The position numbers and the translations under genes are program-made. The notes under the pieces were generated by a model. The model was given only the letters and a program-made list of their open reading frames with translations. It had not been told where the DNA came from and did not search any database. A stretch of 64,000 nt of DNA. Origin: Scandinavium hiltneri. GTDB lineage: Bacteria > Pseudomonadota > Gammaproteobacteria > Enterobacterales > Enterobacteriaceae. Location of the stretch: assembly GCF_024764835.1 (NCBI RefSeq), contig NZ_JALIGE010000071.1:62001-126000 (forward strand), read 5' to 3'. Below, piece after piece: positions 9,231-18,908 of this stretch (positions within the stretch are counted from its first letter, which is position 1; every line of letters starts with the position of its first letter).

Positions 9231-9533
9231 ATGGAACTGACGCCCAGAGAAAAAGACAAGCTGCTGCTGTTTACCGCGGCCCTGGTGGCGGAACGTCGCC
9301 TCGCCCGCGGCGTGAAGCTCAATTATCCCGAATCGGTGGCGCTGATTAGCGCTTTCATTATGGAGGGTGCGCGCGACGGTAAAACCGTGGCCTCGCTAAT
9401 GGAAGACGGCCGCCACGTGCTGACCCGCTCCCAGGTGATGGAAGGCGTCCCGGAGATGATCCCGGATATTCAGATCGAGGCCACGTTTCCTGATGGATCC
9501 AAACTGGTCACCGTACATAACCCGATACTCTGA
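9231..9533 (+). CDS. ureA: Urease subunit gamma
   Basis: The 100-residue smallest structural subunit begins MELTPREKDKLLLFTAALVA and ends in TVHNPIL, nearly the same as Klebsiella aerogenes UreA. Three copies each of UreA, UreB and UreC form the (ABC)3 holoenzyme that hydrolyses urea to ammonia and carbamate. It has a good AGAGAACGCT leader and is followed by ureB after 10 bp. Confidence 0.97.
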   Translation: MELTPREKDKLLLFTAALVAERRLARGVKLNYPESVALISAFIMEGARDGKTVASLMEDGRHVLTRSQVMEGVPEMIPDIQIEATFPDGSKLVTVHNPIL

Positions 9534-9543
9534 GGACCTCGCC

Positions 9544-9861
9544 ATGATCCCCGGTGAATACAAGATCCAGAGCGGCAACATTGCCCTGAACGTAGGCCGC
9601 GAAACGCGTAAAACGATCGTCGAAAACCACGGCGACCGCCCGATCCAGGTGGGATCGCATTATCACTTTTACGAGGTGAACCCTGCGCTGAAATTCGACC
9701 GGGAAGCATGTAAAGGCTTTCGGCTGAACATCGCGGCAGGCACCGCCGTACGCTTTGAGCCGGGCCAAAAACATGAAATCGAACTGGTGGCTGTCGCTGG
9801 CGATAAGCGCATCTTCGGCTTTCGTGGCGAGGTGATGGGCGAACTGGAGACAAAACCATGA
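9544..9861 (+). CDS. ureB: Urease subunit beta
   Basis: The 105-residue structural subunit starts MIPGEYKIQSGNIALN at 9544, behind GAGGACCTCGCC; the frame is open back to 9493 but the longer start lies inside ureA and is not family-like. The conserved GDRPIQVGSHYHFYEVN and GTAVRFEPGQ segments are present. The stop overlaps the ureC start by 4 bp (ATGA), so the two are translationally coupled. Confidence 0.97.
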   Translation: MIPGEYKIQSGNIALNVGRETRKTIVENHGDRPIQVGSHYHFYEVNPALKFDREACKGFRLNIAAGTAVRFEPGQKHEIELVAVAGDKRIFGFRGEVMGELETKP

Positions 9862-11561
9862 CCGAAATTTCCCGCCAGGCGTATGCCGACATGTTTGGCC
9901 CCACCACCGGCGACAAAATACGGCTGGCCGACACCGAGCTGTGGATTGAAGTGGAAGACGACTTCACCACCTACGGCGAAGAGGTCAAATTCGGTGGCGG
10001 AAAAGTGATCCGCGACGGCATGGGCCAGGGGCAAATGCTCGGCGAAGATTGCGTCGATCTGGTGCTAACCAACGCGCTGATCGTCGATCACTGGGGGATC
10101 GTGAAAGCGGATATCGGCGTGAAAAACGGGCGGATCTTCGCCGTGGGTAAAGCGGGCAACCCGGATATCCAGCCCAACGTTACGATCCCGATTGGCGTGG
10201 GCACCGAAGTGATCGCCGCCGAAGGTAAAATCGTCACCGCAGGCGGCGTCGATACCCACATTCACTGGATTTGCCCACAGCAAGCGGAAGAAGCGTTGGT
10301 CTCCGGCGTAACCACCATGATCGGCGGCGGCACGGGTCCGGCGGCCGGCACTAACGCTACCACCTGTACGCCGGGGCCGTGGTATATCAGCCGGATGCTG
10401 CAAGCTGTTGACAGCCTGCCGGTGAATATCGGCCTGCTCGGCAAAGGTAACGGCTCGAACCCGGAAACGCTGCGCGAGCAGGTTTCGGCAGGCGTTATCG
10501 GCCTGAAAATTCACGAAGACTGGGGTGCAACGCCCGCCGCCATCGACTGCTCGCTGACCGTGGCCGAGGAGATGGATATTCAGGTGGCGCTGCACAGCGA
10601 TACGCTGAACGAATCCGGTTTTGTCGAAGATACTCTGGCGGCGATTGGCGACCGCACCATCCACACGTTCCATACCGAAGGCGCGGGTGGCGGCCATGCG
10701 CCGGACATCATCACCGCCTGTGCGCATCCGAACATTCTGCCCTCGTCCACCAACCCGACGCTGCCGTACACCGTTAACACCATCGACGAGCATCTGGATA
10801 TGCTGATGGTGTGCCATCACCTGTCGCCGGATATCGCCGAAGATGTAGCCTTTGCCGAATCGCGCATTCGCCGAGAAACCATCGCCGCCGAAGACGTGCT
10901 GCACGACCTCGGCGCCTTTTCCCTGACCTCATCCGACTCTCAGGCAATGGGCCGCGTGGGCGAAGTGATTTTACGCACCTGGCAGGTGGCGCACCGAATG
11001 AAGGTACAGCGCGGCGCACTTGAAGAGGAACGGGGCGATAACGATAACGTCCGCGTGAAGCGCTATATCGCCAAGTACACCATCAATCCGGCGCTGACCC
11101 ACGGCATTGCGCATGAAGTCGGATCCATTGAATCCGGAAAAATGGCAGATCTGGTGCTGTGGTCACCCGCTTTCTTTGGCGTGAAACCCGCCGCTATCGT
11201 TAAAGGCGGGATGATTGTGATGGCCCCAATGGGCGACATCAACGCCTCGATTCCCACGCCGCAGCCGGTGCATTACCGCCCGATGTTTGGCTCGCTCGGC
11301 GCGGCTCGCCATCACTGTCGCCTGACGTTTCTTTCCCAGGCGGCACTCGATAACAACGTGCCGCAGCAGCTGGGCTTAAAAAGCCAGACCGCAGTGGTGA
11401 AAGGCTGCCGAACGGTGAAGAAAGCCGACATGATCCACAACAGCCTGCAGCCCAATATCACCGTCGATGCACAGACCTATGAAGTGCGGATCGACGGGAA
11501 ACTGGTCACCAGCGAGCCAGCGGACGTGCTGCCGATGGCGCAACGCTATTTTCTGTTTTAA
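9858..11561 (+). CDS. ureC: Urease subunit alpha (catalytic)
   Basis: The 567-residue product is the same length as the Klebsiella enzyme, so its residue numbering applies. All nickel ligands can be read: His134/His136 in DTHIHWICPQ, the carbamylated Lys217 in GLKIHEDWG, His246 in ALHSDTLNES, His272 in HTEGAGGGHAPD, and Asp360 in SSDSQAMG. The flap cysteine and catalytic His are in MVCHHLS (Cys319, His320). The enzyme should be fully competent to hydrolyse urea in the cytoplasm once loaded with nickel by UreDEFG. Confidence 0.98.
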   Translation: MTEISRQAYADMFGPTTGDKIRLADTELWIEVEDDFTTYGEEVKFGGGKVIRDGMGQGQMLGEDCVDLVLTNALIVDHWGIVKADIGVKNGRIFAVGKAGNPDIQPNVTIPIGVGTEVIAAEGKIVTAGGVDTHIHWICPQQAEEALVSGVTTMIGGGTGPAAGTNATTCTPGPWYISRMLQAVDSLPVNIGLLGKGNGSNPETLREQVSAGVIGLKIHEDWGATPAAIDCSLTVAEEMDIQVALHSDTLNESGFVEDTLAAIGDRTIHTFHTEGAGGGHAPDIITACAHPNILPSSTNPTLPYTVNTIDEHLDMLMVCHHLSPDIAEDVAFAESRIRRETIAAEDVLHDLGAFSLTSSDSQAMGRVGEVILRTWQVAHRMKVQRGALEEERGDNDNVRVKRYIAKYTINPALTHGIAHEVGSIESGKMADLVLWSPAFFGVKPAAIVKGGMIVMAPMGDINASIPTPQPVHYRPMFGSLGAARHHCRLTFLSQAALDNNVPQQLGLKSQTAVVKGCRTVKKADMIHNSLQPNITVDAQTYEVRIDGKLVTSEPADVLPMAQRYFLF

Positions 11562-11570
11562 GGAGCAACG

Positions 11571-12044
11571 ATGCTGTATCTGACTCAGCGTGTCGATCAC
11601 GCTCATCAACTGACTGCCAGCGTTACGCTGCCGATTGATGTGCGGGTCAAAAGCCGCGCCAAAGTGACACTCAGCGACGGACGCGAAGCCGGGCTGATGC
11701 TGCCTCGCGGCCTGCTGCTGCGCGGCGGCGATATCCTGGCCTGCGAAGACGGCAGCGAGTTTATCGAAGTGATTGCCGCCGATGAGGGCGTGTCGGTAGT
11801 GCGCTGCGATGATCCGTTCCAGCTCGCCAAAGCCTGTTATCACCTCGGCAACCGCCACGTGCCGCTGCAAATCATGCCCGGCGAACTGCGTTTTCATCAC
11901 GACCACGTGCTCGACGACATGTTGCGCCAGTTTGGTCTGACCGTGACCTTTGCGCATCTGCCGTTCGAACCGGAAGCCGGGGCGTATACCAGCGAAGCGC
12001 AAGGGCACCACCACCACGGCCATTCACATTCGCACAGCCACTGA
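11571..12044 (+). CDS. ureE: Urease nickel metallochaperone UreE
   Basis: The 157-residue product has an N-terminal peptide-binding domain and a C-terminal metal-binding domain (GELRFHHDHVLDDM, with the interface His). It ends in a histidine-rich tail, HHHHGHSHSHSH, typical of Klebsiella-type UreE and able to store nickel. The tail is shorter than in K. aerogenes, where the protein has about 10 His in the last 15 residues. Its stop overlaps the ureF start by 1 bp. It delivers nickel to UreG. Confidence 0.96.
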   Translation: MLYLTQRVDHAHQLTASVTLPIDVRVKSRAKVTLSDGREAGLMLPRGLLLRGGDILACEDGSEFIEVIAADEGVSVVRCDDPFQLAKACYHLGNRHVPLQIMPGELRFHHDHVLDDMLRQFGLTVTFAHLPFEPEAGAYTSEAQGHHHHGHSHSHSH

Positions 12045-12718
12045 TGACTGACACCACGCAGCGGCTGCGATTATTACAACTGGCGAGCAGCAACCTGCCG
12101 GTGGGCGGCTACAGCTGGTCGCAAGGGCTGGAATGGGCAGTGGAAGCGGGCTGGATTGCCGATACCGCCGCCTTCGCCCACTGGCAAACGCAGCAGATGG
12201 AGCAGAGTTTTTTTCATGTCGACCTGCCGCTGTTCGCCCGGCTGTATCACGCCTGGGAACAGGATGACGTTGAGACCGCTACGCGCTGGACCGCATGGCT
12301 GCTGGCGTGTCGGGAAACGCGCGAGCTACGCGAAGAAGAACGTAATCGCGGCCAGGCATTTACGCGTCTGCTGTACGACTGGCAGCCGGCGTGCCCTGCC
12401 GAATGGCGTGGGCTGTTTAACCAAAGCCAGCTGTGCGGCATGGCGTGGCTGGGTGTGCGTTGGGGTATCGAACTGCGAGAGCTGGCGCTGGCGCTCGGCT
12501 ACAGCTGGATTGAAAGCGCGGTGATGGCGGGCGTGAAGCTGGTGCCTTTCGGCCAGCAGGCCGCACAAAAATTGATTATGTCGCTCTGCGAGCAGTACGC
12601 CGCAGGCGTAGAACGCGGGCTGAACTGCCCTGACGAATTGATGGGTTCTGCGACGCCGCTGTCGGCCATCGCCTCGGCGCGTCACGAAACTCAGTATTCC
12701 CGCATATTCCGTTCCTGA
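12044..12718 (+). CDS. ureF: Urease accessory protein UreF
   Basis: The 224-residue all-helical accessory protein acts with UreD and UreG and is thought to gate the GTPase activity of UreG during activation. The conserved LLQLASSNLPVGGYSWSQGLE near the N-terminus and the C-terminal MGSATPLSAIASARHETQYSRIF are diagnostic. It overlaps ureE by 1 bp and is followed by ureG after 9 bp. Confidence 0.96.
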   Translation: MTDTTQRLRLLQLASSNLPVGGYSWSQGLEWAVEAGWIADTAAFAHWQTQQMEQSFFHVDLPLFARLYHAWEQDDVETATRWTAWLLACRETRELREEERNRGQAFTRLLYDWQPACPAEWRGLFNQSQLCGMAWLGVRWGIELRELALALGYSWIESAVMAGVKLVPFGQQAAQKLIMSLCEQYAAGVERGLNCPDELMGSATPLSAIASARHETQYSRIFRS

Positions 12719-12727
12719 GGAGAAGAT

Positions 12728-13345
12728 ATGGCAAGTTACAAACACCCGCTGCGTGTTGGCGTCGGCGGCCCTGTCGGTTCCGGTAAAACCGCCCTGCTGG
12801 AAGCGCTGTGTAAAGCGATGCGTGACACGTACCATCTGGCGGTGGTCACAAACGATATCTACACCAAAGAAGACCAGCGCATTCTCACCGAAGCGGGCGC
12901 ACTGGAGCCGGACCGCATTGTCGGCGTCGAAACCGGCGGATGCCCACACACGGCGATCCGCGAAGACGCGTCGATGAATCTTGCGGCAGTAGAAGCATTA
13001 AGCGAGAAATTCGGCAATCTTGAGGTTATTTTCGTCGAAAGTGGCGGAGATAACCTCAGCGCGACCTTCAGCCCAGAACTGGCAGACCTGACAATTTACG
13101 TGATTGACGTCGCCGAAGGGGAAAAAATCCCGCGCAAAGGCGGGCCGGGGATCACCAAATCCGATTTCCTGGTGATCAATAAAACCGATCTCGCGCCATA
13201 CGTCGGGGCATCGCTGGAGGTAATGGAGCGTGATACCAACCGGATGCGCGGCGAGCGCCCGTGGACGTTCACCAACCTGAAAGCCGGGGATGGACTCGCG
13301 ACGATCATCGCGTTTTTGGAAGATAAGGGAATGTTGAAAGCGTAG
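12728..13345 (+). CDS. ureG: Urease GTPase / nickel insertase UreG
   Basis: The 205-residue SIMIBI-class GTPase powers nickel insertion. The P-loop GGPVGSGKTALLE (residues about 11-23), the CPH metal-binding motif in ETGGCPHTAIREDASMN, ESGGDNLSATF (switch) and the guanine-specificity motif NKTD are all present. It is the last gene of the operon. A REP-type palindrome follows, between it and the convergent tsaD. Confidence 0.97.
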   Translation: MASYKHPLRVGVGGPVGSGKTALLEALCKAMRDTYHLAVVTNDIYTKEDQRILTEAGALEPDRIVGVETGGCPHTAIREDASMNLAAVEALSEKFGNLEVIFVESGGDNLSATFSPELADLTIYVIDVAEGEKIPRKGGPGITKSDFLVINKTDLAPYVGASLEVMERDTNRMRGERPWTFTNLKAGDGLATIIAFLEDKGMLKA

Positions 13346-13363
13346 TTATTGAGTGTGGAATAT

Positions 13364-13439
13364 TGCCCGGCGGCGCTACGCTTGCCGGACCTGCCACGGA
13401 ATCACGTAGGCCCGGTCAGGCGTAGCCGCCACCGGGCAC
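13364..13439. repeat. REP/BIME palindromic element between ureG and tsaD
   Basis: Two inverted REP-like units face each other: GCCCGGCGGCGCTACGCTTG at the left and its near-complement ending GCCGCCACCGGGCA at the right. Such elements sit between convergent enterobacterial genes, where they stabilise mRNA 3' ends or bind gyrase or IHF. It fills the whole gap between the two stop codons. Confidence 0.8.
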
Positions 13440-13444
13440 AGTAA

Positions 13445-14458
13445 TTATGCCGCAGGCAATTCCGCCAGCGGCCAGCGCGGACGGACGGTGACGCCGAGAT
13501 CGGCGCTCGCCCCCGCGTTCAGACGCACCATACCGGCATAGGCGATCATCGCGCCGTTATCGGTACAAAACTCCGGACGCGCGTAAAACACTTCGCCCTT
13601 ACGCTTATGCATCATTTCCGCGAGCTTCGTGCGCAGCGTGCGGTTAGCGCTCACACCACCCGCCATCACCAGACGCTTAAAGCCGGTCTGATCCAGCGCA
13701 CGACGGCATTTGATCATCAGCGTATCCACTACCGCATCTTCAAACGCACGCGCGATGTCAGCGCGGGTCTGATCGTCGTTATCATTGGCACGAATGGTGT
13801 TGGCCGCAAAGGTCTTCAGGCCGGAAAAGCTGAAATCAAGCCCAGGACGGTCAGTCATCGGACGCGGGAACACAAAGCGCCCTTCGGTGCCCTGCGCCGC
13901 CATTTTCGACAGCATCGGGCCGCCTGGGTAATCAAGACCCAGCAGTTTCGCGGTTTTGTCGAACGCTTCACCCGCGGCATCATCAATGGATTCACCGAGC
14001 AGAGCATACTCGCCAATACCGGTCACGCTGATCAGCTGCGTGTGGCCGCCGGAGACCAGCAGCGCCACAAACGGGTATTCAGGCGGGTTATCTTCCAGCA
14101 TTGGTGCCAGCAGATGGCCTTCCATATGGTGCACAGGAATGGCCGGCACGTTCCAGGCAAACGCCAGTGAACGACCGATAGTTGCCCCCACTAACAGCGC
14201 ACCGACCAGTCCAGGACCGGCGGTGTAAGCCACTGCATCAATATCTTTTGCCGTCAGATTCGCTTCTTTCAGCGCCGCCTGGATCAGCGGAACGGTTTTA
14301 CGTACGTGGTCGCGGGAGGCCAGCTCCGGCACCACGCCGCCGTAGTCAGCGTGCAGTTTCACCTGACTATACAATTGGTTGGCTAACAGCCCCTGAACAT
14401 CGTCATAAATGGCAATGCCGGTTTCATCGCAGGATGTTTCGATTCCCAGTACGCGCAT
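13445..14458 (-). CDS. tsaD: tRNA N6-threonylcarbamoyladenosine synthase catalytic subunit
   Basis: The 337-residue ASKHA-fold protein starts MRVLGIETSCDETGIAIYDD. With TsaB and TsaE it transfers the threonylcarbamoyl group to A37 of tRNAs reading ANN codons. Iron/zinc ligands HxxxH are in VHHMEGHLLAP, and the ATP-binding LLVSGGHTQL, VMAGGVSANRTLR and CTDNGAMIAYAG segments are intact. It is divergent from rpsU. In E. coli it is essential. Confidence 0.97.
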   Translation of the reverse strand: MRVLGIETSCDETGIAIYDDVQGLLANQLYSQVKLHADYGGVVPELASRDHVRKTVPLIQAALKEANLTAKDIDAVAYTAGPGLVGALLVGATIGRSLAFAWNVPAIPVHHMEGHLLAPMLEDNPPEYPFVALLVSGGHTQLISVTGIGEYALLGESIDDAAGEAFDKTAKLLGLDYPGGPMLSKMAAQGTEGRFVFPRPMTDRPGLDFSFSGLKTFAANTIRANDNDDQTRADIARAFEDAVVDTLMIKCRRALDQTGFKRLVMAGGVSANRTLRTKLAEMMHKRKGEVFYARPEFCTDNGAMIAYAGMVRLNAGASADLGVTVRPRWPLAELPAA

Positions 14459-14499
14459 GGTTCGTTTTACCTCATTTCAATACCGCGCAGTTTAGGGTG

Positions 14500-14560
14500 A
14501 ATGCGGGTCGATGTATACCCTGAGGGGCGAGTTCGTGTATACTCACACCCCTTACAAAAG
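14500..14560 (+). promoter_or_regulatory. Promoter region of the rpsU-dnaG-rpoD operon
   Basis: Two near-identical -10-like elements, TGTATACC (about 14511) and TGTATACT (about 14535), lie in the gap between divergent tsaD and rpsU, about 150-175 bp before the rpsU start. This matches the tandem promoters known upstream of the E. coli macromolecular synthesis operon. Exact start sites are inferred. Confidence 0.5.
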
Positions 14561-14646
14561 TCCCGTTCAAAAACGGCATTGGTGCTTTACAAAGCAGCAG
14601 CAGTTGCAGTAAAATTCCGCACCATTTTGAAATAAGCTGGCGTTGA

Positions 14647-14901
<255 letters not shown>

Positions 14902-14947
14902 TCTGTTGAGAGCGCACGCTCTCATTCCAGACTGAGTTCAAGCTGTA

Positions 14948-14985
14948 AAGGCCGTGCTTCCGGAAGGAATGCGCGGCTTATTTTC
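14948..14985 (+). terminator. Attenuating terminator between rpsU and dnaG
   Basis: AAGGCCGTGCTTCC and GGAATGCGCGGCTT form a stem followed by ATTTTCG. Its position equals terminator T1 of the E. coli operon, which lets most transcripts stop after rpsU and so keeps DnaG low relative to S21. Confidence 0.7.
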
Positions 14986-15062
14986 GTTTATACATCTGCA
15001 TACGCTATAGCATTCAGGTTGCATCTAAGCTGAAGGATGACGCGTATGAAAATGCGAGGCTT

Positions 15063-16808
15063 ATGGCTGGACGTATCCCACGTGTCTTTATCAATGACCT
15101 GTTGGCAAGAACCGACATCGTCGATCTCATCGACGCGCGGGTAAAGCTGAAAAAACAGGGCAAAAATTTTCACGCGTGTTGTCCCTTCCATAACGAAAAA
15201 ACGCCTTCGTTCACCGTCAACGGTGAGAAACAGTTTTATCACTGCTTCGGCTGTGGTGCGCACGGAAACGCCGTCGACTTTCTGATGAACTACGACAAGC
15301 TCGAGTTCGTGGAAACCGTCGAAGAACTGGCGGCCATGCACAACCTTGAAGTCCCGTACGAAGCTGGCTCTGGCCCGACCCAGATAGAACGCCATCAGCG
15401 GCAAAGTCTCTATCAATTAATGGAAGGTCTGAGCGCGTTTTATCAGCAATCCCTGAATCAGCCCACCGCCAAACCTGCAAGTCAGTATCTGACGCAGCGT
15501 GGTTTAAGCAGCGAAGTCATCGCCCGATTTGCGATTGGCTATGCGCCGCCAGGCTGGGACAACGTCTTAAAGCGTTTTGGCAACAACCGCGAAAATCAGC
15601 AATCGCTGACCGATGCGGGCATGTTGGTGACCAATGATAAAGGGCGCAGTTACGATCGCTTCCGCGAACGGGTGATGTTCCCGATCCGCGACAAGCGTGG
15701 CCGGGTGATTGGTTTTGGTGGTCGTGTGCTGGGCGATGGCACGCCGAAATACCTCAACTCCCCGGAAACCGATATTTTCCATAAAGGCCGCCAGCTGTAT
15801 GGCCTTTATGAAGCGCAGCAAACTGAAGCTGAACCGCAGCGTCTGCTGGTGGTCGAAGGCTATATGGACGTGGTTGCACTGGCGCAATACGACATTAATT
15901 ATGCCGTTGCGTCGCTGGGCACCTCCACCACCGCCGACCATATCCAACTGCTGTTCAGGGTGACGAATAACGTCGTCTGCTGTTACGACGGCGACCGCGC
16001 AGGACGCGATGCTGCCTGGCGTGCCCTGGAAACGGCGCTGCCGTACATGACCGACGGCCGTCAGCTAAGATTTATGTTTCTGCCTGACGGCGAAGACCCG
16101 GATACGCTGGTGCGTAAAGAGGGTAAAGCGGCATTTGAAGCGCGGATGGAGCAGGCTCAGCCGCTCTCCACGTTTCTGTTTAACAGCCTGATGCCGCAGG
16201 TCGATTTGAGTACCCCGGATGGGCGCGCGCAGTTGAGTACGCTGGCGCTGCCGCTAATCACTCAGGTTCCGGGCGAAACGCTGCGCATTTATTTGCGCCA
16301 GGAGTTGGGGAAAAAGCTGGGCATTCTCGAAGACGCTCAACTTGAGCGTTTAATGCCAAAACAAGCAGAAAGTGGCACAGCTCGCCCCACTCCCCAGCTA
16401 AAACGCACGACCATGCGTATACTGATAGGGTTACTGGTGCAAAACCCGGAACTGGCAGGCCTGGTGCCGCCATTAACCGGGCTTGATCCGAAAAAGCTGC
16501 CTGGACTTGGCTTATTTTCTGAACTGGTCAACACTTGTGTGTCACAGCCAGGACTGACTACCGGCCAACTGCTTGAGCAGTATCGCGGCACAAATGAAGC
16601 CGCCACCCTTGAAAAACTGTCGATGTGGGACGATATAGCAGATAAGGAAATTGCTGAGAACACGTTCACCGACTCACTAAACCATATGTTTGATTCACTG
16701 CTGGTCCTGCGGCAAGAAGAGTTGATAGCTCGTGACCGCACACACGGTTTAAGCAGTGAAGAACGCCGGGAGCTCTGGACATTGAACCAGGAACTGGCAA
16801 AAAAATGA
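15063..16808 (+). CDS. dnaG: DNA primase
   Basis: The 581-residue product, the same length as in E. coli, synthesises RNA primers at the replication fork. The N-terminal CHC2 zinc finger (CCPFHNEKTPSFTV ... FYHCFGCG, residues about 39-65) binds template. The TOPRIM core (about 255-345) has LLVVEGYMDVVAL and CYDGDRAGRDAAWR with the metal-binding acidic residues. The C-terminal region (from about 435) binds DnaB helicase. The gene has a weak ribosome site, as in E. coli, which keeps its output low. Confidence 0.98.
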   Translation: MAGRIPRVFINDLLARTDIVDLIDARVKLKKQGKNFHACCPFHNEKTPSFTVNGEKQFYHCFGCGAHGNAVDFLMNYDKLEFVETVEELAAMHNLEVPYEAGSGPTQIERHQRQSLYQLMEGLSAFYQQSLNQPTAKPASQYLTQRGLSSEVIARFAIGYAPPGWDNVLKRFGNNRENQQSLTDAGMLVTNDKGRSYDRFRERVMFPIRDKRGRVIGFGGRVLGDGTPKYLNSPETDIFHKGRQLYGLYEAQQTEAEPQRLLVVEGYMDVVALAQYDINYAVASLGTSTTADHIQLLFRVTNNVVCCYDGDRAGRDAAWRALETALPYMTDGRQLRFMFLPDGEDPDTLVRKEGKAAFEARMEQAQPLSTFLFNSLMPQVDLSTPDGRAQLSTLALPLITQVPGETLRIYLRQELGKKLGILEDAQLERLMPKQAESGTARPTPQLKRTTMRILIGLLVQNPELAGLVPPLTGLDPKKLPGLGLFSELVNTCVSQPGLTTGQLLEQYRGTNEAATLEKLSMWDDIADKEIAENTFTDSLNHMFDSLLVLRQEELIARDRTHGLSSEERRELWTLNQELAKK

Positions 16809-16963
16809 ATTTAACGGCTTAAGTGCCGAATATCAATCGGGACGATCCCGAAGGCCGCACCGAGGCGCAGCGGCAATAATATAAGCAGGCCCTCGCTTTA
16901 AAAGTCGGTAACTTGTTTTCGCCGACCGACACCAATCAATGAATTAAGTGTGGATACCGTCTT

Positions 16964-18808
16964 ATGGAGCAAAACCCGCAGTCACAGCTTAAACTTCTTG
17001 TTACCAAGGGCAAGGAGCAAGGCTATCTGACCTATGCCGAGGTCAATGACCATCTGCCGGAAGATATCGTCGACTCCGATCAGATCGAAGACATCATCCA
17101 AATGATCAATGACATGGGCATTCAGGTGATGGAAGAAGCACCGGATGCCGATGATCTCCTGCTGGCTGAAAACTCGAACAACACCGACGAGGACGCGGAA
17201 GAAGCTGCCGCGCAGGTGCTGTCCAGCGTTGAATCTGAAATCGGACGTACCACCGATCCGGTGCGCATGTACATGCGTGAAATGGGTACCGTTGAACTGC
17301 TGACCCGCGAAGGCGAAATCGACATCGCCAAGCGTATTGAAGACGGCATCAACCAGGTACAGTGCTCCGTTGCGGAATACCCGGAAGCCATCACCTATCT
17401 GCTTGAGCAGTACGACCGCGTTGAAGCCGCGGAAGCGCGTCTGTCTGACCTGATCACCGGCTTCGTCGATCCAAACGCTGAAGAAGACCTGGCGCCTACT
17501 GCTACTAACGTCGGTTCTGAACTCTCTCAGGAAGAGATAGACGACGACGAAGAGAAAGACGAAGAAGACGACGACGATTCCAGCGACGATGACAACAGCA
17601 TCGACCCTGAACTCGCGCGTGAAAAATTCGGCGAACTGCGCACCCAGTACGAACTGGCGCGTGACACCATCAAGGCCAAGGGACGCACCCACGCAGCATC
17701 TCAGGAAGAGATCAAGAAACTGTCTGAAGTCTTCAAACAGTTCCGCCTGGTGCCAAAACAGTTCGACTATCTGGTCAACAGTATGCGAGTCATGATGGAA
17801 CGCGTTCGTATTCAAGAACGTATCATCATGAAGCTGTGCGTTGAACAGTGCAAAATGCCGAAGAAAAACTTCATTACTCTGTTCACCAGCAACGAGACCA
17901 GCGAAACCTGGTTCAACGCAGCGGTTGCAATGAACAAGCCGTGGTCTGAAAAACTGAACGACGTCAAAGACGACGTACAGCGCAGCCTGCAGAAACTGCA
18001 ACAGATTGAAGAAGAAACCGGCCTGACCATCGAACAGGTAAAAGACATCAACCGTCGGATGTCCATCGGTGAAGCGAAAGCTCGTCGTGCGAAGAAAGAG
18101 ATGGTGGAAGCAAACTTACGTCTGGTTATTTCGATCGCCAAGAAATACACCAACCGTGGTCTGCAGTTCCTCGACCTGATTCAGGAAGGTAACATCGGCC
18201 TGATGAAAGCGGTTGATAAGTTCGAATACCGTCGTGGTTACAAGTTCTCCACCTACGCAACCTGGTGGATCCGTCAGGCTATCACCCGCTCCATCGCGGA
18301 TCAGGCGCGCACCATCCGTATTCCGGTGCATATGATTGAGACTATCAACAAACTCAACCGTATCTCCCGTCAGATGCTGCAGGAAATGGGTCGTGAACCG
18401 ACGCCGGAAGAACTGGCTGAGCGTATGCTGATGCCGGAAGACAAAATCCGTAAAGTGCTGAAAATTGCTAAAGAGCCAATCTCCATGGAAACGCCAATCG
18501 GCGACGATGAAGATTCGCATCTGGGTGATTTCATCGAGGATACCACCCTCGAGCTGCCGCTGGATTCTGCGACCACTGAAAGCCTGCGTGCCGCAACGCA
18601 CGACGTGCTGGCGGGTCTCACCGCGCGTGAAGCGAAAGTCCTGCGTATGCGTTTCGGTATCGATATGAACACCGACCACACGCTGGAAGAAGTGGGCAAA
18701 CAGTTTGACGTTACCCGCGAACGTATCCGTCAGATCGAAGCGAAGGCTCTGCGCAAACTGCGCCACCCAAGCCGCTCTGAAGTGCTGCGTAGCTTCCTGG
18801 ACGATTAA
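16964..18808 (+). CDS. rpoD: RNA polymerase sigma-70 (primary) factor
   Basis: The 614-residue product is one residue longer than E. coli RpoD. Region 1.1 (residues about 1-80) is followed by region 1.2 and the non-conserved region with a long acidic run near residues 190-215 (many D/E). Regions 2.1-2.4 (NLRLVISIAKKYTNRGLQFL, YKFSTYATWWIRQA), 3 and 4.2 (DHTLEEVGKQFDVTRERIRQ) are intact. The 155 bp gap after dnaG is the place of RNase E processing in E. coli. A rho-independent terminator follows at once. Confidence 0.98.
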   Translation: MEQNPQSQLKLLVTKGKEQGYLTYAEVNDHLPEDIVDSDQIEDIIQMINDMGIQVMEEAPDADDLLLAENSNNTDEDAEEAAAQVLSSVESEIGRTTDPVRMYMREMGTVELLTREGEIDIAKRIEDGINQVQCSVAEYPEAITYLLEQYDRVEAAEARLSDLITGFVDPNAEEDLAPTATNVGSELSQEEIDDDEEKDEEDDDDSSDDDNSIDPELAREKFGELRTQYELARDTIKAKGRTHAASQEEIKKLSEVFKQFRLVPKQFDYLVNSMRVMMERVRIQERIIMKLCVEQCKMPKKNFITLFTSNETSETWFNAAVAMNKPWSEKLNDVKDDVQRSLQKLQQIEEETGLTIEQVKDINRRMSIGEAKARRAKKEMVEANLRLVISIAKKYTNRGLQFLDLIQEGNIGLMKAVDKFEYRRGYKFSTYATWWIRQAITRSIADQARTIRIPVHMIETINKLNRISRQMLQEMGREPTPEELAERMLMPEDKIRKVLKIAKEPISMETPIGDDEDSHLGDFIEDTTLELPLDSATTESLRAATHDVLAGLTAREAKVLRMRFGIDMNTDHTLEEVGKQFDVTRERIRQIEAKALRKLRHPSRSEVLRSFLDD

Positions 18809-18822
18809 TTCCAGGTAAACGT

Positions 18823-18850
18823 AAAAAGCTCCCGAAGTGGAGCTTTTTTT
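18823..18850 (+). terminator. Rho-independent terminator of the rpsU-dnaG-rpoD operon
   Basis: AAAAGCTCC-CGAAGT-GGAGCTTTTTTT is a perfect 9 bp stem with a run of seven T, 15 bp after the rpoD stop. Confidence 0.93.
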
Positions 18851-18908
18851 ATGCCTACAATTTGTATGATGCTCTCTCCCTGTGAGAGGGCATCATAGCG
18901 CAGAAGAC

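Noticed and set aside
10065..10904. 279-codon minus-strand frame inside ureC
   Set aside because: Antisense of a certain gene with all catalytic residues; a GC-rich shadow.
16982..18001. 339-codon open frame opposite rpoD
   Set aside because: Antisense shadow caused by rpoD codon bias; composition is Phe/Val/Asp-rich with no family resemblance.
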